Below the pieces are notes generated by a model. That model saw only the letters and a program-made list of their open reading frames with translations. It ran no database searches and was not told where the DNA came from. Below are positions 49,935-59,079 of a DNA stretch of 64,000 nt, piece after piece (within the stretch, counting starts at the first letter, position 1; each line of letters opens with the position of its first letter). The stretch is from positions 73,314 through 137,313 of the forward strand of contig JAUYVH010000006.1 in NCBI GenBank assembly GCA_030715135.1, in the 5' to 3' direction. Origin of the DNA: Keguizhuia sedimenti. Lineage in GTDB: Bacteria; Pseudomonadota; Gammaproteobacteria; Burkholderiales; Burkholderiaceae_D. Position numbers and translations under genes: made by a program.

Positions 49935-51923
49935 ATGCATTCTGCTCTTGAACTTGTGCTCTTGCTGCTCGGCGCGTCCGTCCTGGGCGTGGTGGGCTTT
50001 CGCATGTTGCACCTGCCGCCCATGCTGGGATACCTGGTGGTCGGCATATTGATCGGGCCTCATGCTTTAGGACTGACGCATGATGATGCCACGACCCATC
50101 AGCTGGCTGAATTCGGCGTGGTTTTCCTGATGTTTTCCATCGGGCTGGAATTCTCCTTGGCCAAATTGACTGCCATGCGGCGCACAGTATTCGGACTAGG
50201 TATGGCGCAAGTGTTGCTGACCATCGTTGCGACCATGGCATTCGGATGGCTGCTATCCGTTTTGCTGCCGCAAATCGTCAACATCAGCTGGCAGGCATCC
50301 TTTGCGCTCGGCGGCGCGCTGGCAATGTCGTCAACCGCCATTGTCTCGAAGGTGCTTACCGAACGTCTGGAACTGGAAAGCGAGCATGGACGGCGCATTA
50401 TCGGCATCCTTCTTTTTCAGGACCTGGCTTTGGTGCCTCTGCTGATATTGATTCCCGCGCTGACGCAGCCGTCCGGCAATCTGGCGTCGACCCTGGTATG
50501 GGCCGGACTGAAGGCTGTTGTTGTCCTGGTGTTGCTATTGTTCATAGGGCAAAAGCTGATGCGCTGGTGGCTGCAAATCGTCGTCAAACGCCGCTCCCAG
50601 GAATTGTTCATGCTTAATCTGCTGCTGATCACATTAGGCGGCGCGTGGATCACTCAACAGGCGGGACTGTCACTGGAGCTCGGAGCCTTCATCGCCGGCA
50701 TGTTGATTTCGGAAACGGAGTACAAGCATCAGGTTGAAGAAGACATCAAACCCTTCCGCGACGTCTTGCTTGGATTGTTTTTCATTACTATCGGCATGCT
50801 GCTCAATGTCCAGCTACTGTGGGACTACTGGTGGCTGGTCTTGCTGTTGCTGACGATACCGGTGCTGCTGAAGTTCGGCCTGATCGCGTTGTTGGCCAAA
50901 TGGACCGGCGCATCGACCAGCGTGGCACTGCGCACCGGCTTGGGATTGGCGCAGGCAGGTGAGTTCGGATTCGTACTGTTAAATCAGGCAGGCGGCCTGC
51001 AGTTGGTCGATCCCTTGATTATCCAGTTGATCCTCGCATCCATGGTGCTGTCGATGCTGGCAGCGCCCTTCATCCTTGAAAAATCCGACGCGATTGTAAT
51101 GAAGCTGTCCTCCAATGAGTGGATGTTGCAGTCGCTTGCGCTGACACAACTGGCCAGCCGCACCATGAGCATCCAAAAGCATGTCATCATTGCCGGCTTT
51201 GGCCGAAGCGGACAGAATCTGGCCAAGCTGTTCGAGGAAGAAAATATTGCCTATCATGCATTGGATCTGGACCCGGAGCGCGTGCATGAAGCGCAGGCAG
51301 CGGGTGCAAATGTCTCGTACGGTGATGCAACGCGCCGGGAAAGCCTGCTGGCGGCCGGCATCCATCGCGCCGCAGCGTTGGTGATTACTTACGACAACAC
51401 GCCTGCGGCGGTAAAAACACTGCATCTCGCACACGATCTGGATCCGGCGTTGCCGGCAATTGTGCGCAGTCGGGATGATGCGGACCTGGATAAGCTGCGT
51501 GCTGCCGGCGCGGCGGAAGTTGTCCCCGAAGCGATCGAGGGCAGCCTGATGCTGGCATCGCATGCCCTGCTGACCTTGGGTGTGCCGCTCAGGCGGGTGA
51601 TTTCGCGTGTGCAGGCCGCTCGCAGCGAACGCTATGCCTCCTTGCGCGGATATTTCCATGGCGTTGACGATCAGCATGATGATGCCGAGCATTTGCAGCT
51701 GCGCCTGCATTCGGTGCCATTGAGCGAACATGCGGAAGCGATCGGAAAACCGCTTGGTGCTTTGCAGCTTGACAACACTGGTGCTGAAGTAATGTTGATC
51801 CGGCGTGGCAGAAGTCGTATCGAGGCTGCACCCGGGACGATCCTGCTGCAAGGGGATATTGTGGTGTTGCGCGGTGCCGCCGAGGAAATTTTACGCGCCG
51901 AGTCGCGTCTGCTGCGCGAATGA
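49935..51923 (+). CDS. CPA2 family cation:proton antiporter, KefB-like
   Basis: This is a monovalent cation:proton antiporter-2 with about 12 membrane helices over residues 1-385 (including VGILIGPHALGL near 35-46) and a cytosolic RCK domain starting near residue 418 with GFGRSGQN, then a TrkA-C-like part. E. coli KefB and KefC are the closest well-known types; YbaL-like proteins share the layout. The 662-residue length fits KefB/C/YbaL. The ATG at 49935 and an upstream TTG both lack a strong Shine-Dalgarno site. It is divergent from kdsD. Confidence 0.88.
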   Translation: MHSALELVLLLLGASVLGVVGFRMLHLPPMLGYLVVGILIGPHALGLTHDDATTHQLAEFGVVFLMFSIGLEFSLAKLTAMRRTVFGLGMAQVLLTIVATMAFGWLLSVLLPQIVNISWQASFALGGALAMSSTAIVSKVLTERLELESEHGRRIIGILLFQDLALVPLLILIPALTQPSGNLASTLVWAGLKAVVVLVLLLFIGQKLMRWWLQIVVKRRSQELFMLNLLLITLGGAWITQQAGLSLELGAFIAGMLISETEYKHQVEEDIKPFRDVLLGLFFITIGMLLNVQLLWDYWWLVLLLLTIPVLLKFGLIALLAKWTGASTSVALRTGLGLAQAGEFGFVLLNQAGGLQLVDPLIIQLILASMVLSMLAAPFILEKSDAIVMKLSSNEWMLQSLALTQLASRTMSIQKHVIIAGFGRSGQNLAKLFEEENIAYHALDLDPERVHEAQAAGANVSYGDATRRESLLAAGIHRAAALVITYDNTPAAVKTLHLAHDLDPALPAIVRSRDDADLDKLRAAGAAEVVPEAIEGSLMLASHALLTLGVPLRRVISRVQAARSERYASLRGYFHGVDDQHDDAEHLQLRLHSVPLSEHAEAIGKPLGALQLDNTGAEVMLIRRGRSRIEAAPGTILLQGDIVVLRGAAEEILRAESRLLRE

Positions 51924-52086
51924 GGCAAGCTGCAAAAACCTCTGTTTGCCTGTTGATCGCAATAGGCTTTTGAAAAAACGGAACAGTAATTGACCGATGC
52001 AGCGATGAATCGTTTGTAATCGACAGTCACGCGTGGACGTTCGGCTTCTGTCGCACACGGTGACATATAGGACGCAAGTTAAGAAA

Positions 52087-52995
52087 ATGGATCTGTTTGA
52101 ACGTATTGCCGGCATTATCCTGCCAGTGTTTGTAATCGTGGCAATGGGGTATGGCTATGCCCGGTTGCGGCGGGACTCCGTGCGCGCGGATATGGTCGTC
52201 ATCAATCGTATCTGCATGGATGTGTTGGCGCCGCTGCTGGTCTTTACGGCGCTGGCAGCCAAGGATTTCGATCTGGCGCATCATGGTGAACTGATTGTGG
52301 CCGGAGTGCTGATTTCAATTGGCTCCGGTGTGCTGGCATGGCCACTGGCGCGTTTACTGGGCTACGATGTCAGAAGCTTTGTGCCGCCGATGATGTACAA
52401 CAATTGCGGCAACATGGGTTTGCCGCTGGCTGCCTTTGCTTTTGGTCCCTCCGGCTTATCGGCAGCGGTAGCCTTGTTCATGGCAAGCAACCTGGTGTAT
52501 TTCTCCGCCGGCATCAAGATTCTTGAAAGTGGAAGAAACGGAGCGTCCGGCAGATTTTTTGATTTCCTGCTGAACCCGATGATGCTGTCCATGCTCTTCG
52601 GGACCTTGTTTGCCGTCTTCCATATTGAAGTGCCTGCGACCTTGTTTCAACCGCTGAAACTGCTCGGTGAAACCAGTATTCCGCTGATGCTTTTTGCACT
52701 TGGCGTCAGAATGCTGGACATTAATTTCAACAGCTGGCGCATCGGTTTGATCGGTGCAGCGGTATGTCCGCTCGCAGGCCTGTTGACTGCGGCGCTTCTT
52801 GAAAACCTGATTGAGCTTACCGATATACAGCGCGCGCAAATGTACTTGTTCGCATCCTTGCCACCAGCCGTATTTTGTTTCGTGATGGCCGAACGCTATC
52901 AGCAAGAGCCGAACAAAGTCGCTTCGATCGTCCTGCTGGGTAATCTGGCATCGCTGGTATTTGTTCCGCTCGGCCTATGGGCAGGAATGCGCTGA
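52087..52995 (+). CDS. AEC family transporter
   Basis: This is a membrane protein of the auxin efflux carrier (AEC) family, which moves organic acids and similar solutes. The 302-residue product has about ten hydrophobic segments in two halves. The segment MYNNCGNMGLPLAAFAFG near residues 101-118 matches the conserved crossing-helix region of the family. Substrate is unknown. I chose the ATG at 52087; an upstream TTG or GTG would add non-hydrophobic residues. The 163-base gap before it has no clear promoter. Confidence 0.85.
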   Translation: MDLFERIAGIILPVFVIVAMGYGYARLRRDSVRADMVVINRICMDVLAPLLVFTALAAKDFDLAHHGELIVAGVLISIGSGVLAWPLARLLGYDVRSFVPPMMYNNCGNMGLPLAAFAFGPSGLSAAVALFMASNLVYFSAGIKILESGRNGASGRFFDFLLNPMMLSMLFGTLFAVFHIEVPATLFQPLKLLGETSIPLMLFALGVRMLDINFNSWRIGLIGAAVCPLAGLLTAALLENLIELTDIQRAQMYLFASLPPAVFCFVMAERYQQEPNKVASIVLLGNLASLVFVPLGLWAGMR

Positions 52996-53014
52996 GCAAG
53001 ATATCAAGGCATGG

Positions 53015-53293
53015 CTATTCGGTGGGCAATACTTTAAACCCTGCTGACTCAAATGCGGAGTCCGGCACGTCATCAACGAGTACTTGGTCCACGCGTGCCA
53101 GACCAGGGCCTTGCCTGGTCCAGGCAATGATTGCTTCCAGTTCGTTCGCGCTTCCCTGTACCAATGCCTCGACAGTGCCATCAAGGCGGTTCCTGACCCA
53201 ACCGGATAAGCCTAGTTTTTGCGCTTTGCTAGCGAAGCCGGCGCGATAGCCAACGCCCTGCACACGCCCGGCAATCCGTAAATGCTTGGTCAT
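53015..53293 (-). CDS. acyP: Acylphosphatase
   Basis: Acylphosphatase cleaves acyl phosphate bonds. The 92-residue product has the phosphate-binding loop GRVQGVGYRAG near residues 9-19 (catalytic Arg in the GYR motif) and WVRNRLDGTVEALVQG near 33-48. I chose the ATG at 53293 because it gives the usual length. An alternative start at 53332 overlaps the uvrA stop as ATGA and would suggest coupling, at the cost of 13 unlike residues. The stop is 18 bases from the convergent AEC gene. Confidence 0.9.
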   Translation of the reverse strand: MTKHLRIAGRVQGVGYRAGFASKAQKLGLSGWVRNRLDGTVEALVQGSANELEAIIAWTRQGPGLARVDQVLVDDVPDSAFESAGFKVLPTE

Positions 53294-53328
53294 GATTGGC
53301 GTTTTCGTGCGCGCGCCGGGTATGTCGC

Positions 53329-56178
53329 TCATTTTTTCAGAATTGGCGCCAGGTACTTGCCGGTGAAGCTGCGCGTGTTCTTGGCCAGGTCTTCCGGCGT
53401 GCCGGCGCCGATGATTTGCCCGCCGCCCGCACCGCCTTCCGGTCCCAAATCAATCAGCCAGTCGGCAGTCTTGATCACATCGAGATTGTGCTCGATGATC
53501 ACGACCGTATTGCCCTGGTCGCGCAGACGGTGTATCACTTTCAGCAACAAGTCGATGTCATGGAAGTGCAGACCGGTGGTCGGCTCGTCCAGGATATACA
53601 AGGTACGCCCGGTATCGCGCTTGGACAACTCCAGCGACAGTTTCACGCGTTGCGCTTCGCCGCCTGAAAGCGTAGTGGCGCTTTGCCCGAGGCGGATATA
53701 ACCCAAGCCGACGTCAAGCAGGGTTTGCAGCTTGCGTGCGATGACCGGTACGGGTTTGAAGAAGGCATGCGCTTCTTCTACCGTCATATCCAGCACCTCA
53801 TGGATATTCTTTCCCTTGTACTGCACTTCCAGCGTCTCACGGTTGTAGCGCTTGCCGTGGCAGACATCGCAGGGTACATAGACGTCGGGCAGGAAGTGCA
53901 TTTCCACTTTCAATACGCCATCGCCCTGGCAGGCTTCGCAGCGTCCGCCTTTCACGTTGAAGGAAAAACGGCCGGCCGCATAACCGCGTTCCTTGGCAGT
54001 CGCCACGGTGGCGAACAGATCGCGTATCGGTGTGAATACACCGGTATAAGTGGCGGGATTGGAGCGCGGAGTGCGACCGATCGGTGCCTGATCGACGGAG
54101 ATGACCTTGTCGAAATGCTCCATGCCCGAAATCGATTCATGCGCTGCCGGCTCGGTATGAGAGCCGTACAGGTGGCGTGCTGCTGCATGGTAAAGCGTAT
54201 CGTTGACCAGTGTTGATTTGCCTGAACCGGATACGCCGGTGACGCAGGTAAGCAGGCCGACCGGCAGGCTGAAGGTGACACTCTTCAGATTATTTCCGGT
54301 CGCGCCGGAAATAATAAGCTGTTTTTTCGGATTGGCCGGCGTACGCTTCTTCGGCACCTTGATTGCCAGCGTGCCGTTCAGGTACTGCGCGGTCAGCGAC
54401 TTCTTGTTCTTGATGATTTGCTCAAGCGAACCTTGCGCAATCACTTCGCCGCCATGCACGCCGGCGCCGATGCCCATGTCGACGATGAAGTCAGCGCAGC
54501 GGATCGCATCCTCGTCGTGTTCGACCACCAGCACGCTATTGCCAATGTCCCGCAAATGCTGAAGCGTGGCGATCAGGCGATCGTTGTCGCGCTGATGCAG
54601 GCCGATCGATGGTTCGTCCAGCACATACATTACGCCGGTCAATCCGGAGCCGATTTGCGAAGCCAGGCGGATACGCTGCGCTTCGCCGCCCGAGAGCGTG
54701 TCTGCGCTGCGTTCCAGCGACAAATAATCCAGTCCCACATTGTTCAGGAACTGCAGGCGCGAGACGATTTCCTTGATGATGCGGTCCGCGATTTCTCTTT
54801 TTGCCCCCTTCAGCTTCAATTGTTGGAAGAATGAGAGGGTCTCGCGCAAGGGCGTCGCTGCTACTTCATAGATCGACCGTTGTTGCGCGCCGGTGCCGAC
54901 TTTGACGTTGCGCGCTTCCACCCGCAGGCGTGTACCTTCGCATTCGGGACAGGCCTTTTCATTGATGAATTTGGCCAGTTCTTCCTTGACTGCGATGGAG
55001 TCGGTTTCGCGGTAGCGACGCTGCAGATTGTTGACCACGCCTTCAAAGGTGTGCTCACGCACGACCGTGCGGCCGCGTTCATTGATGTAGGTAAACGGAA
55101 TAGTCTGACGTCCCGAGCCGAACAGAATGACTCCCTGCGCTTTTTCCGGCAGTTGTTCGAAAGGCACATCCAGATCGAAGTCGTAATATGCGGCAATTGC
55201 CGTCAGCATCTGGAAATAAAACTGGTTGCGCCGGTCCCATCCCTTGATCGCTCCGGAGGCAAGCGAAAGATTAGGGAAGGCCACAATGCGCTTCGGATCG
55301 AAGAATTCGATATGGCCCAGGCCATCACATTCGGGGCAGGCGCCCATCGGATTGTTGAACGAAAACAGTCGCGGCTCCAGTTCCTGCAGCGAGTAGCCGC
55401 AAGTCGGACAGGCGAACTTGTTGGAATACAGGTGTTCGGTGCCATTATCCATTTCCAGCGCAATGGCGCGGCCTTCGGCCAAACGCAAGGCAGTTTCAAA
55501 GCTTTCCGCCAGGCGCTGCTTGATGTCGGCTTTGACTTTCACGCGATCGATGACGACATCGATCGTATGCTTTTCAGTCTTCTTCAACTTCGGAAGATCG
55601 TCCGCTTCATAGATCTTCGCGTTATGCGTGCCGGTCTGGATGCGGAAGCGCACGAAGCCCTGCGCCTGCATTTCCTCGAACAGGTCGACATGTTCGCCCT
55701 TGCGGTTGGCTACGACAGGCGCCAGGATCATCAGCTTGGTATCTTCCGGCATGGCCAGCACCGCATCGACCATTTGCGATACCGATTGCGCCGCCAGCGG
55801 ATTTTCCGGATGTTGCGGGCAGTAAGGTGTGCCTACACGCGCATAGAGCAGGCGCAGGTAATCGTGGATTTCGGTCACGGTGCCGACGGTTGAGCGCGGA
55901 TTGTGTGACGTGGCTTTCTGTTCGATCGAGATGGCGGGGGACAAACCTTCGATCAGGTCGACATCCGGTTTTTCCATCAGTTGCAGGAATTGGCGCGCAT
56001 AAGCGGATAGCGACTCAACATAGCGCCGTTGTCCTTCTGCGTACAAGGTATCGAATGCCAGCGATGATTTGCCTGAGCCGGACAAGCCGGTAATCACGAT
56101 CAATTGGTTGCGCGGCAAATCAAGGTTAATGTTCTTGAGATTGTGCGTGCGCGCACCGCGGATGCGAATTTCTTCCAT
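53329..56178 (-). CDS. uvrA: Excinuclease ABC subunit A
   Basis: UvrA finds DNA lesions and loads UvrB in nucleotide excision repair. The 949-residue product has two ABC modules, with Walker A sequences GLSGSGKSS at 31-39 and GVSGSGKST near residue 645. It also has the zinc sites CPTC/CPEC near 254 and CEAC/CDVC near 746. Two ABC signature motifs (LSGGEAQR) follow. It precedes acyP on the same strand and diverges from the MFS transporter. I could not identify a LexA box with confidence in the spacer. Confidence 0.97.
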   Translation of the reverse strand: MEEIRIRGARTHNLKNINLDLPRNQLIVITGLSGSGKSSLAFDTLYAEGQRRYVESLSAYARQFLQLMEKPDVDLIEGLSPAISIEQKATSHNPRSTVGTVTEIHDYLRLLYARVGTPYCPQHPENPLAAQSVSQMVDAVLAMPEDTKLMILAPVVANRKGEHVDLFEEMQAQGFVRFRIQTGTHNAKIYEADDLPKLKKTEKHTIDVVIDRVKVKADIKQRLAESFETALRLAEGRAIALEMDNGTEHLYSNKFACPTCGYSLQELEPRLFSFNNPMGACPECDGLGHIEFFDPKRIVAFPNLSLASGAIKGWDRRNQFYFQMLTAIAAYYDFDLDVPFEQLPEKAQGVILFGSGRQTIPFTYINERGRTVVREHTFEGVVNNLQRRYRETDSIAVKEELAKFINEKACPECEGTRLRVEARNVKVGTGAQQRSIYEVAATPLRETLSFFQQLKLKGAKREIADRIIKEIVSRLQFLNNVGLDYLSLERSADTLSGGEAQRIRLASQIGSGLTGVMYVLDEPSIGLHQRDNDRLIATLQHLRDIGNSVLVVEHDEDAIRCADFIVDMGIGAGVHGGEVIAQGSLEQIIKNKKSLTAQYLNGTLAIKVPKKRTPANPKKQLIISGATGNNLKSVTFSLPVGLLTCVTGVSGSGKSTLVNDTLYHAAARHLYGSHTEPAAHESISGMEHFDKVISVDQAPIGRTPRSNPATYTGVFTPIRDLFATVATAKERGYAAGRFSFNVKGGRCEACQGDGVLKVEMHFLPDVYVPCDVCHGKRYNRETLEVQYKGKNIHEVLDMTVEEAHAFFKPVPVIARKLQTLLDVGLGYIRLGQSATTLSGGEAQRVKLSLELSKRDTGRTLYILDEPTTGLHFHDIDLLLKVIHRLRDQGNTVVIIEHNLDVIKTADWLIDLGPEGGAGGGQIIGAGTPEDLAKNTRSFTGKYLAPILKK

Positions 56179-56308
56179 GAATACTTTCAGCGTAATTTTT
56201 ACGAGCTATAACTTTTGTTGGCGTATAGCAGGTTAAAACGGGTCAACCTGATACTATAACGGGTTTTGAACCTGACCGTCAGGGTCGGGTTTGTCTGTTT
56301 TCCCTTAT

Positions 56309-57541
56309 ATGTCTGACTCCGTTACCACTAATGCAAGTTCTGGCATGACGCGTACCGAAATTCGCGCCAGTCTGTCGCTGGCGTCGATTTTCGCGTTGCG
56401 TATGCTCGGGCTTTTCTTGATCCTCCCGGTATTTGCAGTCCATGCAACCTCCTTTCCTGGCGGCGATAACACGACCTTGGTAGGAATTGCTTTGGGGATT
56501 TACGGACTTACACAGGCGTTCGGGCAAATTCCGCTTGGCATGGCATCGGACCGCTTCGGCCGTAAGCGAATTATTGTGATCGGTCTGCTATTGTTTGCAA
56601 TCGGATCATTTATTGCCGCAGCGGCGCCGAATATCATCTGGGTGATCGTCGGCCGCGCAGTGCAGGGGGCAGGGGCAATCTCGGCAGCGGTCACAGCCTT
56701 TATTGCGGATAGCACCCGCGAAGAGCATCGCACTAAGGCAATGGCCATGGTCGGCGCATCGATCGGCTTGACCTTCGCCGTCTCGCTGATCGCCGCACCG
56801 GTTCTATATGCCCTGATCGGAATGGGCGGCATGTTTGCGCTGGTTGGGATCTTGTCCTTGCTGGCGATTCTGGTCGTGCTGTTTGTCGTTCCGGCTGCGC
56901 CACCTTTACCCGCGCAACGCGTAGGTTTGGCGGAAATCCTGCGTAATCTTGAACTGATGCGTCTGAATTTCGGCGTCTTTGCCTTGCATTTCATTCAAAT
57001 GGCGATGTTCGTGGTCGTGCCGACGGCGCTGGTCAGCAGCGCCGGCATGCCGGTTGCCGATCACTGGAAAATCTATTTGCCTGTGGTCCTGCTTTCGTTC
57101 GTGCTGATGCTGCCGCCGATTTTCATCGGCGAAAAGCGTGGCAAGATGAAGCAGGTGTTCGTTGGCGCAATTTGTCTCTTATTGTTGGTACAAATCGGCA
57201 TGTGGGGCGTGATTGCACAGCCCGGCAACAGTATGTTCGCGTTAGTCGGTTTGCTGCTGGCCTTTTTTGTTGCATTTAATATCTTGGAGGCAAGCCAGCC
57301 TTCACTCGTGTCCAGAATTGCGCCTGCAGCGGCGCGTGGATCCGCGATGGGAGTCTACAATACTCTGCAAGCACTTGGATTATTTTGCGGTGCGGCAGCG
57401 GCAGGATGGTTGACGCAGCATTTTGGTGCATCTCTCATATTTATTGTCGCAAGTATATTAAGCATTGCCTGGCTTATAATTGCGCTCAATATGCGTAACT
57501 TACCGCGCCGTGGCGCCGCCCAGCAGCCAGCCGGCATTTAA
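56309..57541 (+). CDS. MFS transporter, YajR-like
   Basis: This is a 410-residue major facilitator with about 12 membrane helices and motif [17 protein letters not shown] near residues 80-95. The layout resembles YajR and similar drug-proton antiporters, but without the C-terminal YAM domain. Substrate is unknown. Candidate starts are the ATG at 56309, with an ATG at 56345 also possible; none has a clear Shine-Dalgarno sequence. ssb follows eleven bases later. Confidence 0.85.
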   Translation: MSDSVTTNASSGMTRTEIRASLSLASIFALRMLGLFLILPVFAVHATSFPGGDNTTLVGIALGIYGLTQAFGQIPLGMASDRFGRKRIIVIGLLLFAIGSFIAAAAPNIIWVIVGRAVQGAGAISAAVTAFIADSTREEHRTKAMAMVGASIGLTFAVSLIAAPVLYALIGMGGMFALVGILSLLAILVVLFVVPAAPPLPAQRVGLAEILRNLELMRLNFGVFALHFIQMAMFVVVPTALVSSAGMPVADHWKIYLPVVLLSFVLMLPPIFIGEKRGKMKQVFVGAICLLLLVQIGMWGVIAQPGNSMFALVGLLLAFFVAFNILEASQPSLVSRIAPAAARGSAMGVYNTLQALGLFCGAAAAGWLTQHFGASLIFIVASILSIAWLIIALNMRNLPRRGAAQQPAGI

Positions 57542-57552
57542 AGGAGAAAGAC

Positions 57553-58023
57553 ATGGCATCGATTAACAAAGTCATTATTGTGGGAAATCTGGGGCGCGAT
57601 CCGGAAACCCGTTATATGCCCAGCGGCGATGCGATGACCAATATTGCCATCGCCACAACCGACAAATGGAAAGACAAGGCTTCCGGCGAGCAAAAGGAAG
57701 CGACCGAATGGCATCGCGTAGCCATGTTCGGGAAGCTTGCTGAAATTGCCGGCCAATACCTGAAAAAAGGCTCGCAGGTATATATCGAAGGCAAGCTGCG
57801 TACCCGCAAATGGCAGGACAAGGACGGCGTGGAAAAATACACCACAGAAATTATCGCGGACACCATGCAGATGCTTGGCAGCCGTCAGGGAATGGGTGGG
57901 GGCGCTTCAATGGATGAAGGTTACAGCCCGGCTCCGGCTGCACGGCAAAACTCCGGAGCCGCCCGTCCGGCCGCCAAACCGGCGCCAAATTTCTCGGATA
58001 TGGATGACGATATTCCATTCTGA
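57553..58023 (+). CDS. ssb: Single-stranded DNA-binding protein
   Basis: SSB coats single-stranded DNA and recruits replication and repair proteins. The 156-residue product has the OB-fold (residues 1-110), a Gly/Ala/Pro-rich linker and the acidic tip DDDIPF that binds partner proteins. The start follows AAGGAGAAAGAC. uvrA lies close by, an association also seen in E. coli, where ssb and uvrA are divergent. Here the MFS gene lies between them. Confidence 0.97.
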   Translation: MASINKVIIVGNLGRDPETRYMPSGDAMTNIAIATTDKWKDKASGEQKEATEWHRVAMFGKLAEIAGQYLKKGSQVYIEGKLRTRKWQDKDGVEKYTTEIIADTMQMLGSRQGMGGGASMDEGYSPAPAARQNSGAARPAAKPAPNFSDMDDDIPF

Positions 58024-58024
58024 G

Positions 58025-58153
58025 GTGACTAAACCGTCACGCTTCGTACTTTCCCGGTGTTGTATAAGTGCGAAGAGCTGCTCCTAGCTAATATCAATGT
58101 TAGAAATGTAGTCTTTGCGGTTCTGCTTTCGCGCATGACGACAAGCAGAACCG
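58025..58153. repeat. Three successive inverted repeats between ssb and the RAYT gene
   Basis: GTGAC/GTCAC (58025-58029/58036-58040), CTTCGTAC/GTGCGAAG (58042-58049/58068-58075, one G-U pair) and CGGTTCTGCTT/AAGCAGAACCG (58118-58128/58143-58153). None is followed by a U-run. The last is an 11-base perfect stem with a 14-base loop. They may be REP-like targets of the adjacent RAYT transposase or simply post-ssb RNA structure. Confidence 0.45.
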
Positions 58154-58207
58154 ATCCGGGTTCAAGGCGCAATTCCGTTCATGAAAAACAGTTTTGCTGA
58201 GTGAATT

Positions 58208-58936
58208 ATGGCCCGTCTTGCTCGACTCGTCGTTCCCCATTATCCCCATCATGTAATACAGCGCGGCAATGACCAGCAACTTGTCTTTCGGGATGAGGAG
58301 GATTACGGAATTTTTCTGAAATGGCTGCGTGAAGCAGCGCGCCGCTTCAAGGTCTCGGTGCATGCCTATGTGCTGATGCCTAACCATTTTCATTTATTGG
58401 CTACGCCCGTTGACGACACCGGTCTGGCGCGGATGATGCAATGGGTAGGACGTTATTACGTTCCGTACTTCAATCATAAATACCAGCGTGCCGGGACTTT
58501 GTGGCAGGGACGATACCGGACCACGCTTATTGATCCTGCACGTTATTTCTTGGCTTGCTCGCGCTATATCGAACTTAATCCCGTCCGCGCGGAATTGGTT
58601 GGAACTGCCGACCATTACCCATGGTCCAGCTGCGCCCACCATGTCGGTATTAAGTCTGATCCGCTAGTGACGGATCATGCCTTGTATTGGGCGTTGGGGA
58701 ATACGCCATTCGAGCGCGAGGCAGCGTACCGCGAATTACTGAGTCATTCGTTGAAGAGCGAGGAAATTCAGGCGATTCGCAGTGCAACCAATAAGGGATG
58801 GATATTGGGAACAGAACAATTCAAACAAAATATCGCGAAGCAAACTTCCCGCCGTCTCAGCCCGGTTAAAAGGGGCAGACCAAAGAAATCAAAGGAAGAA
58901 AAGCGGACTGATTTGGTAAATAATCAAGCCACATAA
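58208..58936 (+). CDS. REP-associated tyrosine transposase-like protein (RAYT)
   Basis: RAYT proteins are single-domain Y1-type HUH transposases that act on REP hairpins. The 242-residue product has the HUH-type motif HFH at 60-62 in AYVLMPNHFHLLA, the catalytic Tyr120 in the RYIELNPVRA motif, and a lysine-rich C-terminal tail with RGRPKKSKEEKR, which resembles an AT-hook. Such proteins are often domesticated and single-copy in a genome. It starts at ATG 58208 without a clear ribosome-binding site. It separates ssb from gltB. The flanking DNA has several hairpins and two related AT-rich repeats. Confidence 0.88.
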   Translation: MARLARLVVPHYPHHVIQRGNDQQLVFRDEEDYGIFLKWLREAARRFKVSVHAYVLMPNHFHLLATPVDDTGLARMMQWVGRYYVPYFNHKYQRAGTLWQGRYRTTLIDPARYFLACSRYIELNPVRAELVGTADHYPWSSCAHHVGIKSDPLVTDHALYWALGNTPFEREAAYRELLSHSLKSEEIQAIRSATNKGWILGTEQFKQNIAKQTSRRLSPVKRGRPKKSKEEKRTDLVNNQAT

Positions 58937-58945
58937 TATTCTTTG

Positions 58946-59015
58946 CTCTGTCCCTAATAATTATTTTGCACCATTGGGGTGCTTATTAATGTAACTCCGA
59001 CCCTAATTATTTAGG
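58946..59015. repeat. Related direct repeats and palindromes after the RAYT gene
   Basis: Two related copies, 58946-58966 and 58995-59012, share the core CTCYGNCCCTAAT followed by TATTT. Between and inside them lie GCACC/GGTGC (58968-58972/58978-58982) and CCTAA/TTAGG (59002-59006/59011-59015). The second copy abuts the -35 of the gltB promoter. Similar phrases occur beside transposase genes in other proteobacteria as far as I recall, so they may be the RAYT target set. Confidence 0.5.
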
Positions 59016-59044
59016 TTGAACTATCTATTGCGTTGCACTATTCT
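59016..59044 (+). promoter_or_regulatory. Probable sigma-70 promoter for gltB
   Basis: TTGAAC (59016-59021) and TATTCT (59039-59044) are 17 bases apart, ending 35 bases before the gltB start. The repeat palindrome CCTAATTATTTAGG ends one base before the -35. A nitrogen-control (NtrC/sigma-54) element was not seen. Confidence 0.5.
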
Positions 59045-59079
59045 TCCATTTTGCTTACGAAGAGCAGTGGAGATTTATT

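Noticed and set aside
58208-58936. Complete insertion sequence with terminal inverted repeats around the RAYT gene
   Set aside because: No matching ends or target-site duplication was seen; the flanking hairpins differ from each other.
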